Positions 11,169-23,316 of a DNA stretch of 64,000 nucleotides are shown here, one piece after another (the stretch's first letter is position 1; each line of letters begins with the position of its first letter). The notes under the pieces were generated by a model. That model worked only from the letters and a program-made list of their open reading frames with translations, did not search any database and was not told the origin of the DNA. The position numbers were made by a program, and so were the translations under genes. This DNA is from Amoebidium appalachense (Eukaryota > Ichthyosporea), in contig CAVNZM010000003.1 of assembly GCA_963693365.1 (NCBI GenBank), positions 9,238,001 through 9,302,000 on the forward strand. Direction: 5' to 3'.

Positions 11169-12480
11169 GGTATGTGAAAAAGACGGATTTAATTTACGCG
11201 ATAAGCAGCCAATCGCCAAAGGTATAGACACTTTTAAACATTCCTAGAGTAGGTCTACCCAATCGCAATGCTAGTTAGGTGATAACGAGAATATGCTTAA
11301 TAGCCATAAGCCAATCATCAGCAGGAACCGACCCTGACTAGTACCGAAGTCCTGAGCCAATCACAACAATGCATAAACATGGACCACCCCTTTTGGTTGG
11401 ACAGAACTTTGTATGACATAAAAAACACCACCATCTCGCATGATTTTCGCAAGTGGCCTTGTGGTTTTCAAGCGGGAGGAGGCAGCGGTGAGAGACGAAG
11501 ATCCACCGAGTGCCTCTGATTTCATGTCCATGAGTCTCGGGGAGCCACGACGGTAGCAAGAAATGGTCTTGCCTCCGGCAAAATCTTACATGGTAGAAAA
11601 AATATTCCAGAATTCATGGCATATCATACTTTCTTACACCACCACCTGAAACGTTCGCAACGTCCGCCCGGAAAGGTTCACTCAGCAAGCCGCCGCAGCA
11701 CGACCTTGTGACCAAGGTACGGGCTGCATCCCGTGCTCACCACGAGTTGAAAAACGCTGAGAAGGCCGGTTGGGAGTACGACAGTCCCCTCGTAAATACA
11801 CGCGCAATAGAATCACCAAGTTTGATAATTCGCACAGATCTATTCGGACACTTTTGTCCTAATTAACCTATTTTTAGACGATCGCGCTATTTCTAGCGCA
11901 GTTGCATAGTAACCAGGCCTCAAAAAGGTGAAAACGTGAAATTCACGTCATTTCGACATAGTAACATATATAACATGTAGGGTCTCCGACGCCATCTCTT
12001 GGGCGCATTTGGTCATCGAAGATGGCGACCTTCTAAGAAAACACGTGGTTTTTCCGCTAAATTTTAATTTAAACTAAAATAACTTTCGTTGTGTGTTTCT
12101 GGAGCGGCTAAGACCACTATGTGCTGCTAGCTAGAGATATAGGCTAACACATGCAAAAAACCCGACCACCTAATCTTAATTCTGAGGCAACCTACCTAAG
12201 GTCCAACTTAGGGCACTTTTATCGAGAAAACCTTAGCCACACTGTCCCTGTTACCACCCGTTCTACTTCTAAGACAATGTTTACGACTTTTGTTCAAATT
12301 TCTGGCTAGTTAAAGAGGAAAGTAAGTACAAAAGGTTTAAACGTGGTTCTTCTTTACACTTGTTGCTACTAGTTCCAGTCCCTTCTATTATAGAAAGACA
12401 AAATAAAGGAAGCTTATACCCCACGAAAGGTATGCTCGAGATCACAAACCCAAAGCAGTCTGCAAAGTCTGCAACTTTAC

Positions 12481-12528
<48 letters not shown>

Positions 12529-12547
12529 CCTCCTAGCTCTCTCACAC

Positions 12548-14607
12548 CTACTGCTCCTGCTCTTTGGTTCTGCGGTGGCGTACAGGCACCCCCCTTTCCA
12601 GGTGCAGCTCGTAGCAGTTGCGATGAGAATTTTTGTGGCACAATGCCACACCGCACCTGCTGCACATCCAGCTCACCCTGCTGCGCTTGTATCCCATTTG
12701 ATCCGTGCGCGCGCACATAACACAGTCGAGCCGCTTGCCGGCACCGATAAGCACCGGGTGACAGAGGTTGCTTCGTTTGGCGGTTGTGGTGTTTGTTGAC
12801 AGCGATTTTAGAATGCGCGCGCTTTGTTTGCCCGCTTGCAGAAGTGGGTTGTTGAGAAGTTCACCCGCAAGTTTTTCGCGCCACTGCTCGTTTGAAAGTG
12901 CATTCTTGTCCCCGTCTGCAATGAAATGCTTGTAGGCCAGGTAGGTGTTTACAAACACCATACCAACTAACCCAGCAAAGGTGCGGTGCCAGGGTGTGTG
13001 GGGGACCCATGCCTGCTCGAGTGAACTGTTCCCTTGCCGGAGTTTGTTGTGTACGTCTGCACTGTTGAAATATGTGAAGTATTCGCGCACTGCTTTTGGC
13101 ATGGGCACTTGTGTTCCGTTTTTTGTGATACGGGGAGCTCCTGCTTCCGTACTTCCTGCCGTCGTTACTACACGCATGCTGAAATCCTTATCCTGCCAAC
13201 GTATGGCCCGTACTTCAACCCCTCCCTCCGTAGTGGTAGTGGCTGCTGCCCATTTCCCCCTTCCCTCCTCGCACTTCGCTGCCAAAAGATTGGTTGGGAA
13301 GTTTTTATGTGCCGTTTTCACGTTTAGAACTGAGTAAAAGTTGAAGCGCTCTTTAAGGTTGACCGCGCATTTGACCGACCCAAACCAAGAGTCCGCGACA
13401 ACTGTGCTTGGGTGGACACCGTTTTGTGCTTTCCAAGGGGAAACAAGACGCAAAGTGACCGCTGTGCCCGCGCCGAGTTCCTTCTGGTACGGTTTCTCTT
13501 GCATCCGCTCCTTTCCTTCCTGCAATTCGAAGTTGATCATGATTCCCGTTTTCGAATCGTGCAAGACTTTGAACTCTTGCCCGAGAGGGTGGGGTTTTCG
13601 CTTGACATACGTGAGGCAAAAACAATCGTCGGAATAGAGGGGAACCATCGACTCGTCCCCTGTAAAAATATCACCCGGTTCGATTGCAAAAATGAAGGTC
13701 TCCTGAAGTTCAATCATGAAACCACGAATCTCTCCGGCTGGGTCGTCCGGAGCGTAGTTGCTGGTGTCTGACACAACAAGGAACCGGCGTATCTCATCAA
13801 AACGGGTGTGTGTCATGAAACGTCCAAGATTGTGGGCTGGAAAGATCGAGTGGGTGTTTTCGGTGTTCCAATACTTCCTTCGTTCACCGGGTTGGGGCCG
13901 ACACACCATATAAAGCCACACTCCCAGCCATGCATAAAACTCTCCCTCGGTCACATCGGTCCATTTCTTTCCCGTTTTCGCTTTTTCTGCTCGTGCCCGT
14001 TCATTTGTGAGTTTTAGGATTGTTGTTTTAGTGAAGCTTCGCGGCCACCAGTGAAGAAAAAGAGCGAAAGCACTACCGTCGTTGAGTATTTCAGTGTTCG
14101 TAAGTTTGGGTTTCCGAACCGGTTGTTGTTCACGTTTGTCTGCCAGTGGTGCCCCCGTGTTCAGCTCCCACTTGTACTCACTTTTGGGGTCATACTCGAC
14201 TTCTTCCTCTTCTTCGGCCCTTTCCCCGTTCTCTCTCTCTCTTTCCCTGTTCCTTTCTTCTTCCACTTCGCTCAACTCATCGTCGTCCTCACTCATATCG
14301 GCACTGTTTCCTTCCTCTAGATCTCTCCCCTCTATCTCGCTCTCTCCCTCCTCACTTCCACTGTCGTCCCCCCTTCAATAGTGTGAATCTCGCTCCGTGG
14401 TACTTCTTCTACTTTCCCGTCGTGGTCTATGTGTACCAACCATTTATTGTTCTTTAATACTTGCATAGTTGTGCCTGTGAGCTGTTTCGTTTCCCATTCT
14501 TCACCAAACTGCTCTTTACTCCAACGTTCATCATCGTTCCTGACTTTACCATCAAAGATGCATGCAAAAACCCAAACTCTCTGGTCTTTCCTTAAACGCC
14601 TAACCAT
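12548..14607 (-). pseudogene. piggyBac-family transposase (PGBD4-like), one frame break
   Basis: Cut-and-paste DDE transposase. The frame starting at the ATG ending at 14296 encodes 582 residues. The three catalytic aspartates of the piggyBac fold are visible: D214 in GDESM, D302 in VADSWFGS and D414 in FNSADVHN. A C-terminal Cys/His-rich domain (CVMC...CSRC...CHKN...C) matches the usual piggyBac RING-like DNA-binding finger. Upstream, a separate frame from ATG 14607 (MVRRLRKDQRVW...) runs into the same acidic linker but one base out of register at a C6 run (14368-14373). The natural protein is therefore probably about 680 residues with one indel. All core catalytic residues are intact, so a sequencing error is as likely as inactivation. 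Confidence 0.85.
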
Positions 14608-14799
14608 TTTCTTTTCTTTTCACCTATTTCTACCCTAGTTCTACCTTGTTCTTTTTGTTTTCTAGCGCCCAAACTATCATGCGGTGTCTTTTAGTTCGGA
14701 AACCAAACGGTGTCCGTGATCGGACAGTCGGACACCCCAAAACTGGGGGAAAACGGTTTGCACCCATGATCTTTTGCGCGCCAAAAGCTACTCACCCTG

Positions 14800-14822
14800 C
14801 AGTCCTATTGGTTTCCTATAAA
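14800..14822 (+). promoter_or_regulatory. CCAAT (inverted) and TATAA-like pair inside the transposon right end
   Basis: An inverted CCAAT (CTATTGG, about 14803-14809) is followed by CCTATAAAG at about 14815-14822, roughly 150 bp before the ATG at 14971. If used, the host gene downstream would be driven by a promoter lying within the piggyBac element. Confidence 0.3.
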
Positions 14823-14970
14823 GACAAAAAAGGCAGAAACATACTAGACCTCATTGGCCATACCCAGCTTGTGGGGTGTTTCCTAGCGAAAACAACGCTA
14901 GCGACGCCGCCGAAAAAGATAGGACACTTTTGTCCTTTTTAGCCATTAATTAGGACCGATTTGTCCGGTT

Positions 14971-15919
14971 ATGCGGATTATCAAGTTTGTTCGGGACCAA
15001 AAGTTTAATGCCAACTTCAAGAGTGACCCAGGACGTGCATACGAAAAGAAGGTCTCCTCAGCAATCAACTCTCAGACTCAGGTGTGTTATGTGTTCCGCT
15101 TTGTTTGCTTACGATCAATAATATCTATGGTGCCCAGTTAGTCAAGTATAGCTATACGATGCCATATTATTGCACTCTTGGCGTTTTCGTCATGGTATGT
15201 TCACAAAGATGCTATGGCAGGTATTTGGCTTCTAGAAAACTGTTTGTTTGCTGGTCGGGTGCACAACCTCGCTTCTGTTCCTTTTATGCAGGTTGTCTGG
15301 CTTGCTACTATTGCCAGGTGGTGACCAGATTATCACATAAACCTTTTAGGACCCCCTTGCTCCTTCCCTTCTCCCTCCCTTTAATCCTTATCCACACACC
15401 CTGCCCAATCACTCCCCCCCCCCCCCCCCCCCCCCCTCCTCCCCCTTCCCCCCTTGATGATGGGCTCTGTTGAAATGATTCTTGCCTTCACGATGTTTGC
15501 TTGTGCATACATTTTCGATGGATTCTGGTTTATGTTCGTTATCTGTTCTCCCTCTATGTCCTCCCCCCCCCCCCCCCCCCCCCTCCCCTCCCCCCCCTGT
15601 CTCCCCTTGCCCCTTTCTCTCCCCTGTCCTTCTTATCGTGTCCTGTAATGCACCCCCCCTCCCCTTCTACCCCTCTGGACAAAAAGAGGACTCCCCCTCA
15701 ACTCCATTTACCGTCACCTTAGGCACGTGCTCTGCCAGAGTTTGTTTTTACCTTTTACAGATCCCCCCCCCCCCCCCCCCCCCCCCCTTCCTCGATGATG
15801 GGACGTGTCAAATGCCTCTTGTCATGAGTTTGCTTGTGCATACATAAGAGTTTTGGTACCCTGTCTTGTTATCCCTGACAGCTTGCCCCCTCCGCTTCTT
15901 ATCGTCCCATCTAGTGCAT

Positions 15920-15957
<38 letters not shown>

Positions 15958-16682
15958 TGTCTTGGTTTGCTTGTGCAAACGTATTGGTTGGTGTCTGGTG
16001 CAGGAAATTTTTAACCCCCGACCCCTTGCCCCCCTCCTCACCCCCTCCGCTTCTAATCGATATTTAATGCATAACCCCCCCCCCCCCCCCCCTGGAGCTC
16101 ATTTCTTTTCGTCCCATTCCCTTTGCATTTGCACTGATGAACTTTGTACGTACCCTTTACAAATCCTCCTCCTCCTCCCCCCCCCCCCCCCCCCCCCCCC
16201 ACCCACCCCACCCCACCCCACCCGGATGAATAAAATTCACTCTCTTCACTTCTCCCCTTCTCTTCCCGCCACGCATGTTCTCTGTCAATCTTTGTCACTC
16301 ACCCTTTACAAATGCTTTTGCACCACAGCGCTATCGAGAGAGCATCCACGAGCTAGCTGCTACATTCAACCTTGTTGATAAGAACGACAAACTGTTCTAC
16401 GATGCCCTGAAAGAGAAGCTTCGCCTTCCTGAAGGCGAGTTCAGGCGCCCTCCTCGCGATGACGATGAGGAGGGTAAGGCTGCCGCCCAAGGAAACAAGA
16501 TGCGCGGGCTTCGCAAGGGGCAGGTGTACATGAAGGTGAAGTTCGGCAAACCTGTGCACGGTGACGAGGAGCAAGAGTTTGCTGCCGATATTGCCGCCGG
16601 GAAGACCAAGTACACGAAGGAGGAGGTCATTGCACGCCTGGAGGAGGCCGGGATCGAATTTTACGGTGCTCAGGGTGACTGA
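14971..16682 (+). CDS. Two-exon gene of unknown function (154 aa)
   Basis: Exon 1 14971-15081 (37 codons, donor CAG/GTGTGT) joins in phase 0 to exon 2 16329-16682 (acceptor CACAG, stop TGA). The product is 154 residues, charged, with an N-terminal MRIIKFVRDQKF, a helical Lys/Glu-rich middle, an acidic DDDEE patch, a KGQVYMKVKFGKP strand-like stretch and a C-terminal helix (YTKEEVIARLEEAG). No family recognised, no signal peptide or membrane segment. The ATG lies 3 bp downstream of the piggyBac terminal repeat, so its 5' UTR and promoter may be transposon-derived. The intron (15082-16328) is filled with C tracts and short retroposon remnants. Confidence 0.6.
15453..15960 (+). repeat. Two retroposon-body remnants in the intron
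   Basis: 15453-15575 and 15795-15955 both start GATGATGGG and share a GTTTGCTTGTGCATACAT core, each followed by poly-C. They resemble the body segment of the SINE-like copies elsewhere (GATGATGGGCTCTG) and are flanked by poly-C on both sides. Confidence 0.55.
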
Positions 16683-17591
16683 AGGAGGACGGTTGTGTTT
16701 GTTCATGTTGATGTATAGTATTAATTAATGAGTACAGTGTTATAGTTGTCAGAAATACGGAGTTGTGTCTGAATACAACAATTAAGAGCGCTCACCTTTT
16801 GTTGATTTTCACATTTAAACATGTGTAATTGCGGGCACTAGGGATAATTATAAAGGTACTCCGGTCTTGATAGGTGTGAGCAGGATGATTTGTACAATGA
16901 TGAACATAGGACAGGTTCGTTTGAGCATCGGTACATGTATCGATTATCACTGACAGACACGGGCGTAGTGATAAACAAATAAATCTGCAGCATAAAAACG
17001 CTTGTGGAGTGTATGCATCCCCTCCCCCCCCCCCCAAAAAAAAAAAAAAAATCCGGCTGCAGCCAAGCAGGGGGTAGGAAGCCCTGCAGGTTACTATGGG
17101 TGGCATCCGCCCTGTCTGTAACATGTCCATACCACCATGCTGAAAGTTGTTGCTGCCAATATAACCGACCAACACACCAATCTATCGTGCTTGCTGTGTA
17201 AGTGTTATTGCTGCAGTCTGTAGCACCATCACTTACACGTCTAGTTGTACCTGACACCAACAAAATCAACGCCAATACATCCGAATGTAATAGGTGCAGC
17301 AATTGCACCCGTCAATACTACGGTTAGCCGTCGATGTTAAACATTGGCCCAAATAGATGATATCAATATCAATATGCCCTGCACATGTGTTATAGACGTT
17401 GATATCGGCGCAACAAATATCGCGAGGGCTTGTGCAAAACACACTAAGGAAAAACAAAAGGGTGGGGGTGGGGGGTGGGGATTGGGGGGTTGGGGGGTTG
17501 GGGGGGGGGGGAGGGGGGGGGGGGGGGGGGGGGGGGGGATCGATACGACGGCCCCTTATACATATGTGTGGTATAAGTGCCTCACGATATG

Positions 17592-17638
<47 letters not shown>

Positions 17639-17728
17639 TATCCACGCGCATCAACAGATGGGGGCCTTATACTAACAGGTGTAGTACATGTGCATTCTCT
17701 CTCCCCAACACCACGCCCACGCAAAAAC
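16683..17728. other. Intergenic region upstream of the SMYD gene
   Basis: Unique AT-moderate sequence with a poly-C/poly-A composite at 17020-17050, a long G tract at 17500-17538 and a long C tract at 17592-17638. The last 90 bp before ATG 17729 is probably the 5' UTR. I see no TATA box. Confidence 0.5.
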
Positions 17729-20238
17729 ATGAGTACGAAGAACACCAAAGCAAAGGCCCCCCAGCCTCCCATCGGTACTAATGCTAGTAGTGAAACTGCG
17801 GGCGGCAGCGGCGGCGGTAGCGGGCCGTGCAGCGTTTGCCGTGTTCCAAGTAGCCAACTATGTAGCGGGTGCGGGGCACTTTATTACTGCGGCCGACCAC
17901 ACCAACAGCAACACTGGCCGGCGCACAAACCCACGTGCAAGCTCCTACGATCCCTCGACACATGTTTGGCTGATGTCACACAACGCCTCGGCGCATCGTG
18001 CACAGAGAAAGGTGATTTGGTAACGCAGCCACCATCACGTGAGCGTACGGAGTGCCAAGAGGGGCTTGTAGTGACGGACACGGTTCATAAGGGCAGGGTG
18101 GTGCTGGCAGGGAAACCTTTCAAAAGGGGTGATGTTTGCCTGAGCGAGGCACCCATAGCGCTATTCACCGACACAAGCAGCACTAGTTTTAAGGATCTCG
18201 AGCGAGTTTTCGAGCGGAAGGGGGTGTCGAGGGCGCATTTTCAGGCGGTTCAAGCAGTCGTTGCCGAAACGAAAAATGACCCAACGGGGTTGGTACGGTT
18301 GCTGTTCCACGCACTGGAGTTTGAACTCCTCTCCAATGACCAGCAGGAGCGCACGCTGGCACTGCACTCACCACCCCTCGACCAGCCCGGCTTTGCGCAA
18401 ACTTTGGACAGAGCGGTAGATGCCCTCTACGCAAAGCACCCGTCCATCCTACCATTTGATTCGAACACGTGCAAGCGCATGGCACTCGTACTCAAGGCCA
18501 ATTCCTACTCATGCGGTGTAGAAGGGAAGTATGTAGCGCTTAACTCCCTCGGGTGCCGCATTTCTCATAGTTGCGAGCCCAACAGTTTTAAGACACATAC
18601 GGAAGATGGGGAGAATGGTCGTGCGCCCGGTGCAAGACATTCCCGTAGGGGAAGAGATAACAGTTACGTACCTCTCTCCCGAGCAGCTGCTTTTGCCACG
18701 GGACGAAAGGAGGAAAGTTTTACAGGAGGTGTTTTGCTTCGAATGTGTCTGTAATAGATGTGTGAGGGAGCACGATGATGTGAGGGGCTATGCGTGTCCC
18801 GAGTGCAAGAAGGGGACTGTGTTAGCACCTGTTGGGACCGAAGGTGGGTGCTATGGTTCTATAATCCACCCCCCCACCCACCCCCGGGCCTATTTTCCCT
18901 CTTACCTTCTGTCCCTTCTCACTCGCTCACTCGCTCACTCCCCCCTCCCCCTCCCCCTCTCCCTCTCTGTTTCTCTCACCTCCCTCGTCCTCGATCGCCT
19001 TCTCTCACTCTCCGCATTTTCCCTTTTTTTCACGTGCCCCTCCCCTGCAGCCTTTCTTGCTCTCTCCGCTATATCCCACTTCATTCATGCGCTCCCTCAC
19101 CCCCCCCCCCCACACACACACTATCTAGGAGTGAGAGGGAGAGGGAGAGGGATAGAAAGGGAGACAGAGAGTTTGTCTTACAAATTATAAAAGCACTCAC
19201 GATGTGCCTATACTACTTCCGCCTCCTCCCCCCCCCCCCCCCCTCCTTCTCTCCCTGCCCCTGGGTCTCTCTCCTCACCTCCCCCTTGCCCCCCCCCCCC
19301 CCCTCCCCCGTTATGCATACTCTTTATTCCTCCAATGGATGATATGCCCCCCCCTCCCCCCTTTCCCCTCCTCCTGCCCAAACACATGGTACCAAACACA
19401 TGGTACCATACTCACAAGGCTTACACTTTTTGTGTGCTCTTTTTGCCTATTCGGCATAGTGTTATCATTGTGAATGCGTACTTCCTACTTTGTAATGGAT
19501 ATTTCTGCATCCTCCTCTCTCTCTCTCTCTCCCCCCCCCCCACCCCCCCTCCCCTCTCCCCTCTCCCCTTCCCCTCCCTCCCCTCCTTTTTCCACCCCTC
19601 CCCCCGCCCCCCTCTCCCTATCCCACCCACTTACTCTACCCCTCTGTTTCTTTCTTTTTCCCTTAACACCTCTTCCTCTCTTTGCTCCACCCCCACCTCC
19701 AATGATTCTCCATCATCTCTATTTTTAATCCCTGTTCTTCCCAATATCTGTTGCCCCTTTCTTTACCATACTCCCATGCCCCCTCTCACCACACACAAGC
19801 GTGCGAGCAAGAGACCTGATTAAACACATCCTCACCCGTGAACAACACAAACACAGGCAAACAGATGCAAGAGTGGACACACACACACGCGTGCACACAG
19901 TCACACACCGACATGCACACGCATGCACACACACACACATGCACACCCTGCCTGCACTTTGCCATAATTCACCACTAACATCTGCACCATTTCCACCCTT
20001 ATCACTGCTCTCGTACTGTACCACTGAGTCCTTTATTTCATCTCTGTCCCCCCCCCCCGTGTTCCGCATTCAACCCCCCCCCCCCCCCCCCCCTTTTCTT
20101 CAAAATATGCATACTGTTGTGTGGTTTGCAGGCGGGTGGTGTTGGTCCTTATGAAAGTATACACCATATCTATAGCACATCCACACATCCCCCCCCCCCC
20201 CCCCCCCCCCCTCTACACTTGCACAGTTACTCTCCCAC

Positions 20239-20274
<36 letters not shown>

Positions 20275-21076
20275 ACACACACACACCACCACCACCACCA
20301 CAATTATTCTCCCATTATCATTACCACGAGAGCACATCCTTCCCTATCCCACCCAACACCATCGTGACCCTCCCCTCCTGACTCCCCCGACCCCTTTCAC
20401 CCCCCCTCGTTTATAACAGCATCTAGGTCCCCTTCATCCATTCACTGCTCACAACCACTCCCCCCGTTCTATCCTGCCACCTACATCCCCTTGCCTTTGC
20501 ATGTGTCCTGCACCATTCTTCTGATCTTGTATGTGTACTTCGTACCGTGTTCCGCATTCAAACCCCCCCCCCCCCCCCCCCCCCCCCCCATAAGCAACCC
20601 TGCTCGTCTTTGATCAAGACGGGTTGACCCACCCAAGTTCAGTTGATGCTGCTGTCTGAGTTGGAGCGTCGTATATACGCGGGCTAAGGGGTCGAAACTC
20701 AGACGCAATTGATGACTTGGGCCCTCCCTGAGGATGGGCTCTGCTTATGACGCATACTGTGCGCATGGCTGATGCTGCATACTTGAATGTTTGCCTTTGC
20801 ATGTGTCCTGCACCATGCTTCTCATCGTCTATGCGTACTTCGTACTGTGTTCCGCATTCAAACCCCCCCCCCCCCCCCCCCCTCCGTTCTCTCCCCCGAA
20901 GGGGGGCACACAAAACCTCTGAACCTCCAACTAACACAATGCCTCCCTCCTTCCCCCTCCCCCCCCCCCCCCCCCCCCCCTTCCTTTCCCCTTCCCACCC
21001 TCCCACCGAGCTTGCTTGCCTGCCCAATCATCCCTACCCCGACACCGCCCACTATGAACTCCACCAAAACCCCCCC

Positions 21077-21107
<31 letters not shown>

Positions 21108-21770
21108 AAAAAAAAAAGAAACATGCACATACACACACACACACACACACACACCACCACTACCACCACCACCACAGGAGGATCGTTTGGGCCATGCAGT
21201 GCGTGTTCCCACACCCCTCCCACCACATGGGTGACTGGCACAACCGCAACTGAGCATCTTTTGTGCAAACGGCTCCAATCGCTGCAGCAGGCCCCCACCA
21301 CCACCATTGGACCCTCCTTGATGCAGTTAATCCGCGAGTGCGGATTGGTTGGAATGGCACCCAATCACTACGTGATGTATCAGGCGTTCGATCTGCAGGC
21401 TGATTGGTTCGGCGACGTGGCAGGTGGGCCACTGGCAGCACTTGTGCCTCTGCATTCCATGCTGGATGGCCTGGCGCTTTCCATGCCCTTCTACCCGTTT
21501 CCGCTGGCATTTGTGTGCAAGCGCATTGGCGATGCCCTTCATGACCACGTTCGTCACGTGATTGGGTGTGCGGGAAAACACGTGCACACGGCTGAAAGTG
21601 CTGGAAAGTTGAAAATGAGCCCAAGGCTGAGTACGTTGCTAAGGGCAGCAAGGAAATTTCTAGGTATATCTCGAGCCCTGTTTCTGTTGTGCTGCTATGA
21701 TGAAGATAACTTCTTTGTAAATGTCATGCGCAAGAAGATTGAAATGCTGGACAAATTCATATTGGATTAA
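17729..21770 (+). CDS. SMYD-type MYND/SET-domain lysine methyltransferase, one frame break
   Basis: Predicted protein methyltransferase using S-adenosylmethionine. Exon 1 17729-18843 joins in phase 1 to exon 2 21178-21770 (TAA). With one base discounted the coding length is 569 codons including the stop. The MYND finger is at residues 34-70 (CSVC...CSGC...YYC...H...C). SET motifs follow: a NSYSCG region, RISHSCEPNSF (the conserved NHSC-type motif) and GEEITVTYL, then a post-SET Cys cluster FECVCNRC...CPECKKG and a helical C-terminal part. The frame changes between EDG and RMVV exactly at a GGGG run (18608-18611), where one extra G is present. This is not an intron and is probably a homopolymer error or recent mutation. 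The sixth MYND ligand, normally Cys, is His58. Intron 1 (2.3 kb) carries C tracts and two SINE-like copies. Confidence 0.85.
20470..20582 (+). mobile_element. Truncated SINE-like copy (family A 3' end)
   Basis: The segment shares TTTGCATGTGTCCTGCACCAT, GTGTACTTCGTAC and GTTCCGCATTCAAA with the 3' half of the family A element directly downstream, and ends in about 24 C. It lies in SMYD intron 1. Confidence 0.75.
20588..20882 (+). mobile_element. SINE-like element, family A, full copy
   Basis: Starts CATAAGCAACCCTGCTC, contains GGGGTCGAAACTC (resembling a pol III B box), the shared body CTGAGGATGGGCTCTGC and the 3' end GTACTTCGTAC...GCATTCAAA, then poly-C. An almost identical copy is at 47687-47955 on the other strand; I see about two mismatches in 270 bp. 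No clear target-site duplication next to the C tail. Confidence 0.8.
21062..21176 (+). repeat. Poly-C/poly-A/(CA)n/(CAC)n block at a 3' splice site
   Basis: About 28 C, about 20 A, a (CA)n run and (CAC)n repeats run directly into the CAG acceptor of SMYD exon 2 (21178). No T-rich polypyrimidine tract lies between. Confidence 0.85.
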
Positions 21771-22140
21771 AGGAAAAACTAGTTTTATGGCTAACCTTCA
21801 TCAAAAGACAGTGGGATATTGATATTCGAGACTTGGTCCTAGGGCCAAAAGATGTTATGTAGGGGGGCTGGTTCCCGCTTGTAACTTGACACGATTGCAA
21901 AGTGAGAGTCTGCCCAATCAAAAGGTTTTCTTTAATCTTTCAGTTCAAACCCTCGGCTCCTCAGAGACTCTGTGTGTGTTTGTGGAGGGGGGGGGGGGGG
22001 GTAGATGTGACAGATGGCGGAAGACTTGCTGTGTGTGTGTGTGTGTGTGTACGCGTGTAGTAGCATGTGTGTGCATGCATGCCTGACTGTGTGCCTGCAT
22101 CGGTGCGTGGAGCCCCCCCCCCCCCCCCCCCCCCCCCCCG
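21771..22140. other. 3' flank of the SMYD gene
   Basis: AT-rich for about 180 bp after the stop, then a short (TG)n and GC tracts. No gene seen. A poly-C tract at 22115-22139 abuts the next SINE-like copy. Confidence 0.5.
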
Positions 22141-22400
22141 GGGGCCAAGACAGGTGGGCTCGCCTATTGCAGCCGCAGCAACAAAATATGGGTTGAGAAC
22201 CACGCGCAAGCGGTTAAAGAGTTGCAATTGAAAACCACTCTTTTGTGGAATCATAGGAACCCCCCTGATGAAATGGGCTTTGTTCAAGTGTTTATTGCCT
22301 GCACGTTTGTTTGATTTTGGTTACGAGACGAAGTTTCAGTTTGTCCTCTGTACTTGTTGTATCCTCCATATTTTCAACCCTCTAAGCCTTCATCCACATA
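22141..22400 (+). mobile_element. SINE-like element, family C
   Basis: Head with AACAAAATATGGGTTGAGAA, then GGAACCCCCCTGATGAAATG, then a tail near CTCCATATTTTCAACCCTCTAA followed by poly-C. The same order of blocks occurs at 53583-53816, where the head includes GATTCGAAACC, a good pol III B-box match. The GATGA-TGGGCT body is shared with families A and B. Confidence 0.7.
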
Positions 22401-23283
22401 CCCCCCCCCCCCACCCCCCCCCCCCCCCCCCTCGGGGAATACTTGGAGCCTGTCATATTTTATGTTTTACTATTTTTTATTTTATCCCGTTTTGTTCCCG
22501 GAGGGGCCCCAAGGGCCCTCAGGGGGAACTACCGTCTTCCACCCAGCACCGACAGTGCTCTGGCTAGGGTGCTTCGGTATTATTAGCTAAGCTAACACAC
22601 CTTTAAATTAAACAAATTGAATCCTAACTATTTGCACACACTTTCCCCAGGGTATTCACCCCAGCCACGCCGCTGGGTAGCACCAGGCTTCCCCTCCACT
22701 CAAGACGTACGAATAAACTGAAAAACCGGGCTCTCAATGGTTCGTCTACACTTTGGTGGAATGTGTGGTGTGGTGTGGGTGGGGCCTACGGGGGAGATGG
22801 ATGGATGGAGGGGACTGGTGGTGGTGGGTTGCTACTGATGATGGTGTTGGACATAGAGTGTGGTTACGGTGTAGTGGTGTCATGTGCTGATCGGATTCGT
22901 CTGTGTCTACCGGGAGGGTCTGACCCGACCCGGAAACCTAAACGAAACCTCCTTAAAGACCACGAATCCAGTCAATGTTTGACCTACTCCAGCCATACAC
23001 AACCACCCACATGCACCATCCACACCCTCACACACCCAGTCTACCCATCTATGCCAACCCCAGTCCCTTCTTCCCCGCTTTCTCAAGGCTTTCCCAAAAC
23101 CAAACCTAAATCCCCCCCCCCCCCCCCCCCCCCCCCCACCCACCCAAATACCCGCACCCACCATTTTTGTCGAACTGTGTCCATATGTCCCGTCCTTTTT
23201 CGAGAACCATACTCCACGGGTGTGGGCCCATGCGAAGACACAAACCTGTGGTGATTGGTATGAAGGATGGCGAGCGAGCGAGC

Positions 23284-23316
<33 letters not shown>

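Larger units (their letters stand above)
11845..14967. mobile_element. piggyBac-like DNA transposon with about 22-bp inverted termini
   Basis: The element contains the transposase on the minus strand. The left terminus 11845-11866 and the right terminus 14946-14967 are inverted repeats matching at 18 of 22 positions, each holding a GGAC-N6-GTCC palindrome and AATTAA/TTAATT. A further GGACACTTTTGTCC copy lies near 14921, and GTCC/GGAC motifs cluster at 14710-14735, possibly subterminal transposase-binding sites. Bases outside the termini do not form a clean TTAA duplication, so the exact ends or later erosion are uncertain. Inside, 11867-12480 is noncoding and contains a C tract (12484-12527) beside the stop codon. 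Confidence 0.6.

Noticed and set aside
11985-12035. Two YY1-like ATGGCG motifs in opposite orientation
   Set aside because: They lie in the noncoding part of the transposon with no gene start nearby. Two short matches are not enough to call a regulatory element.
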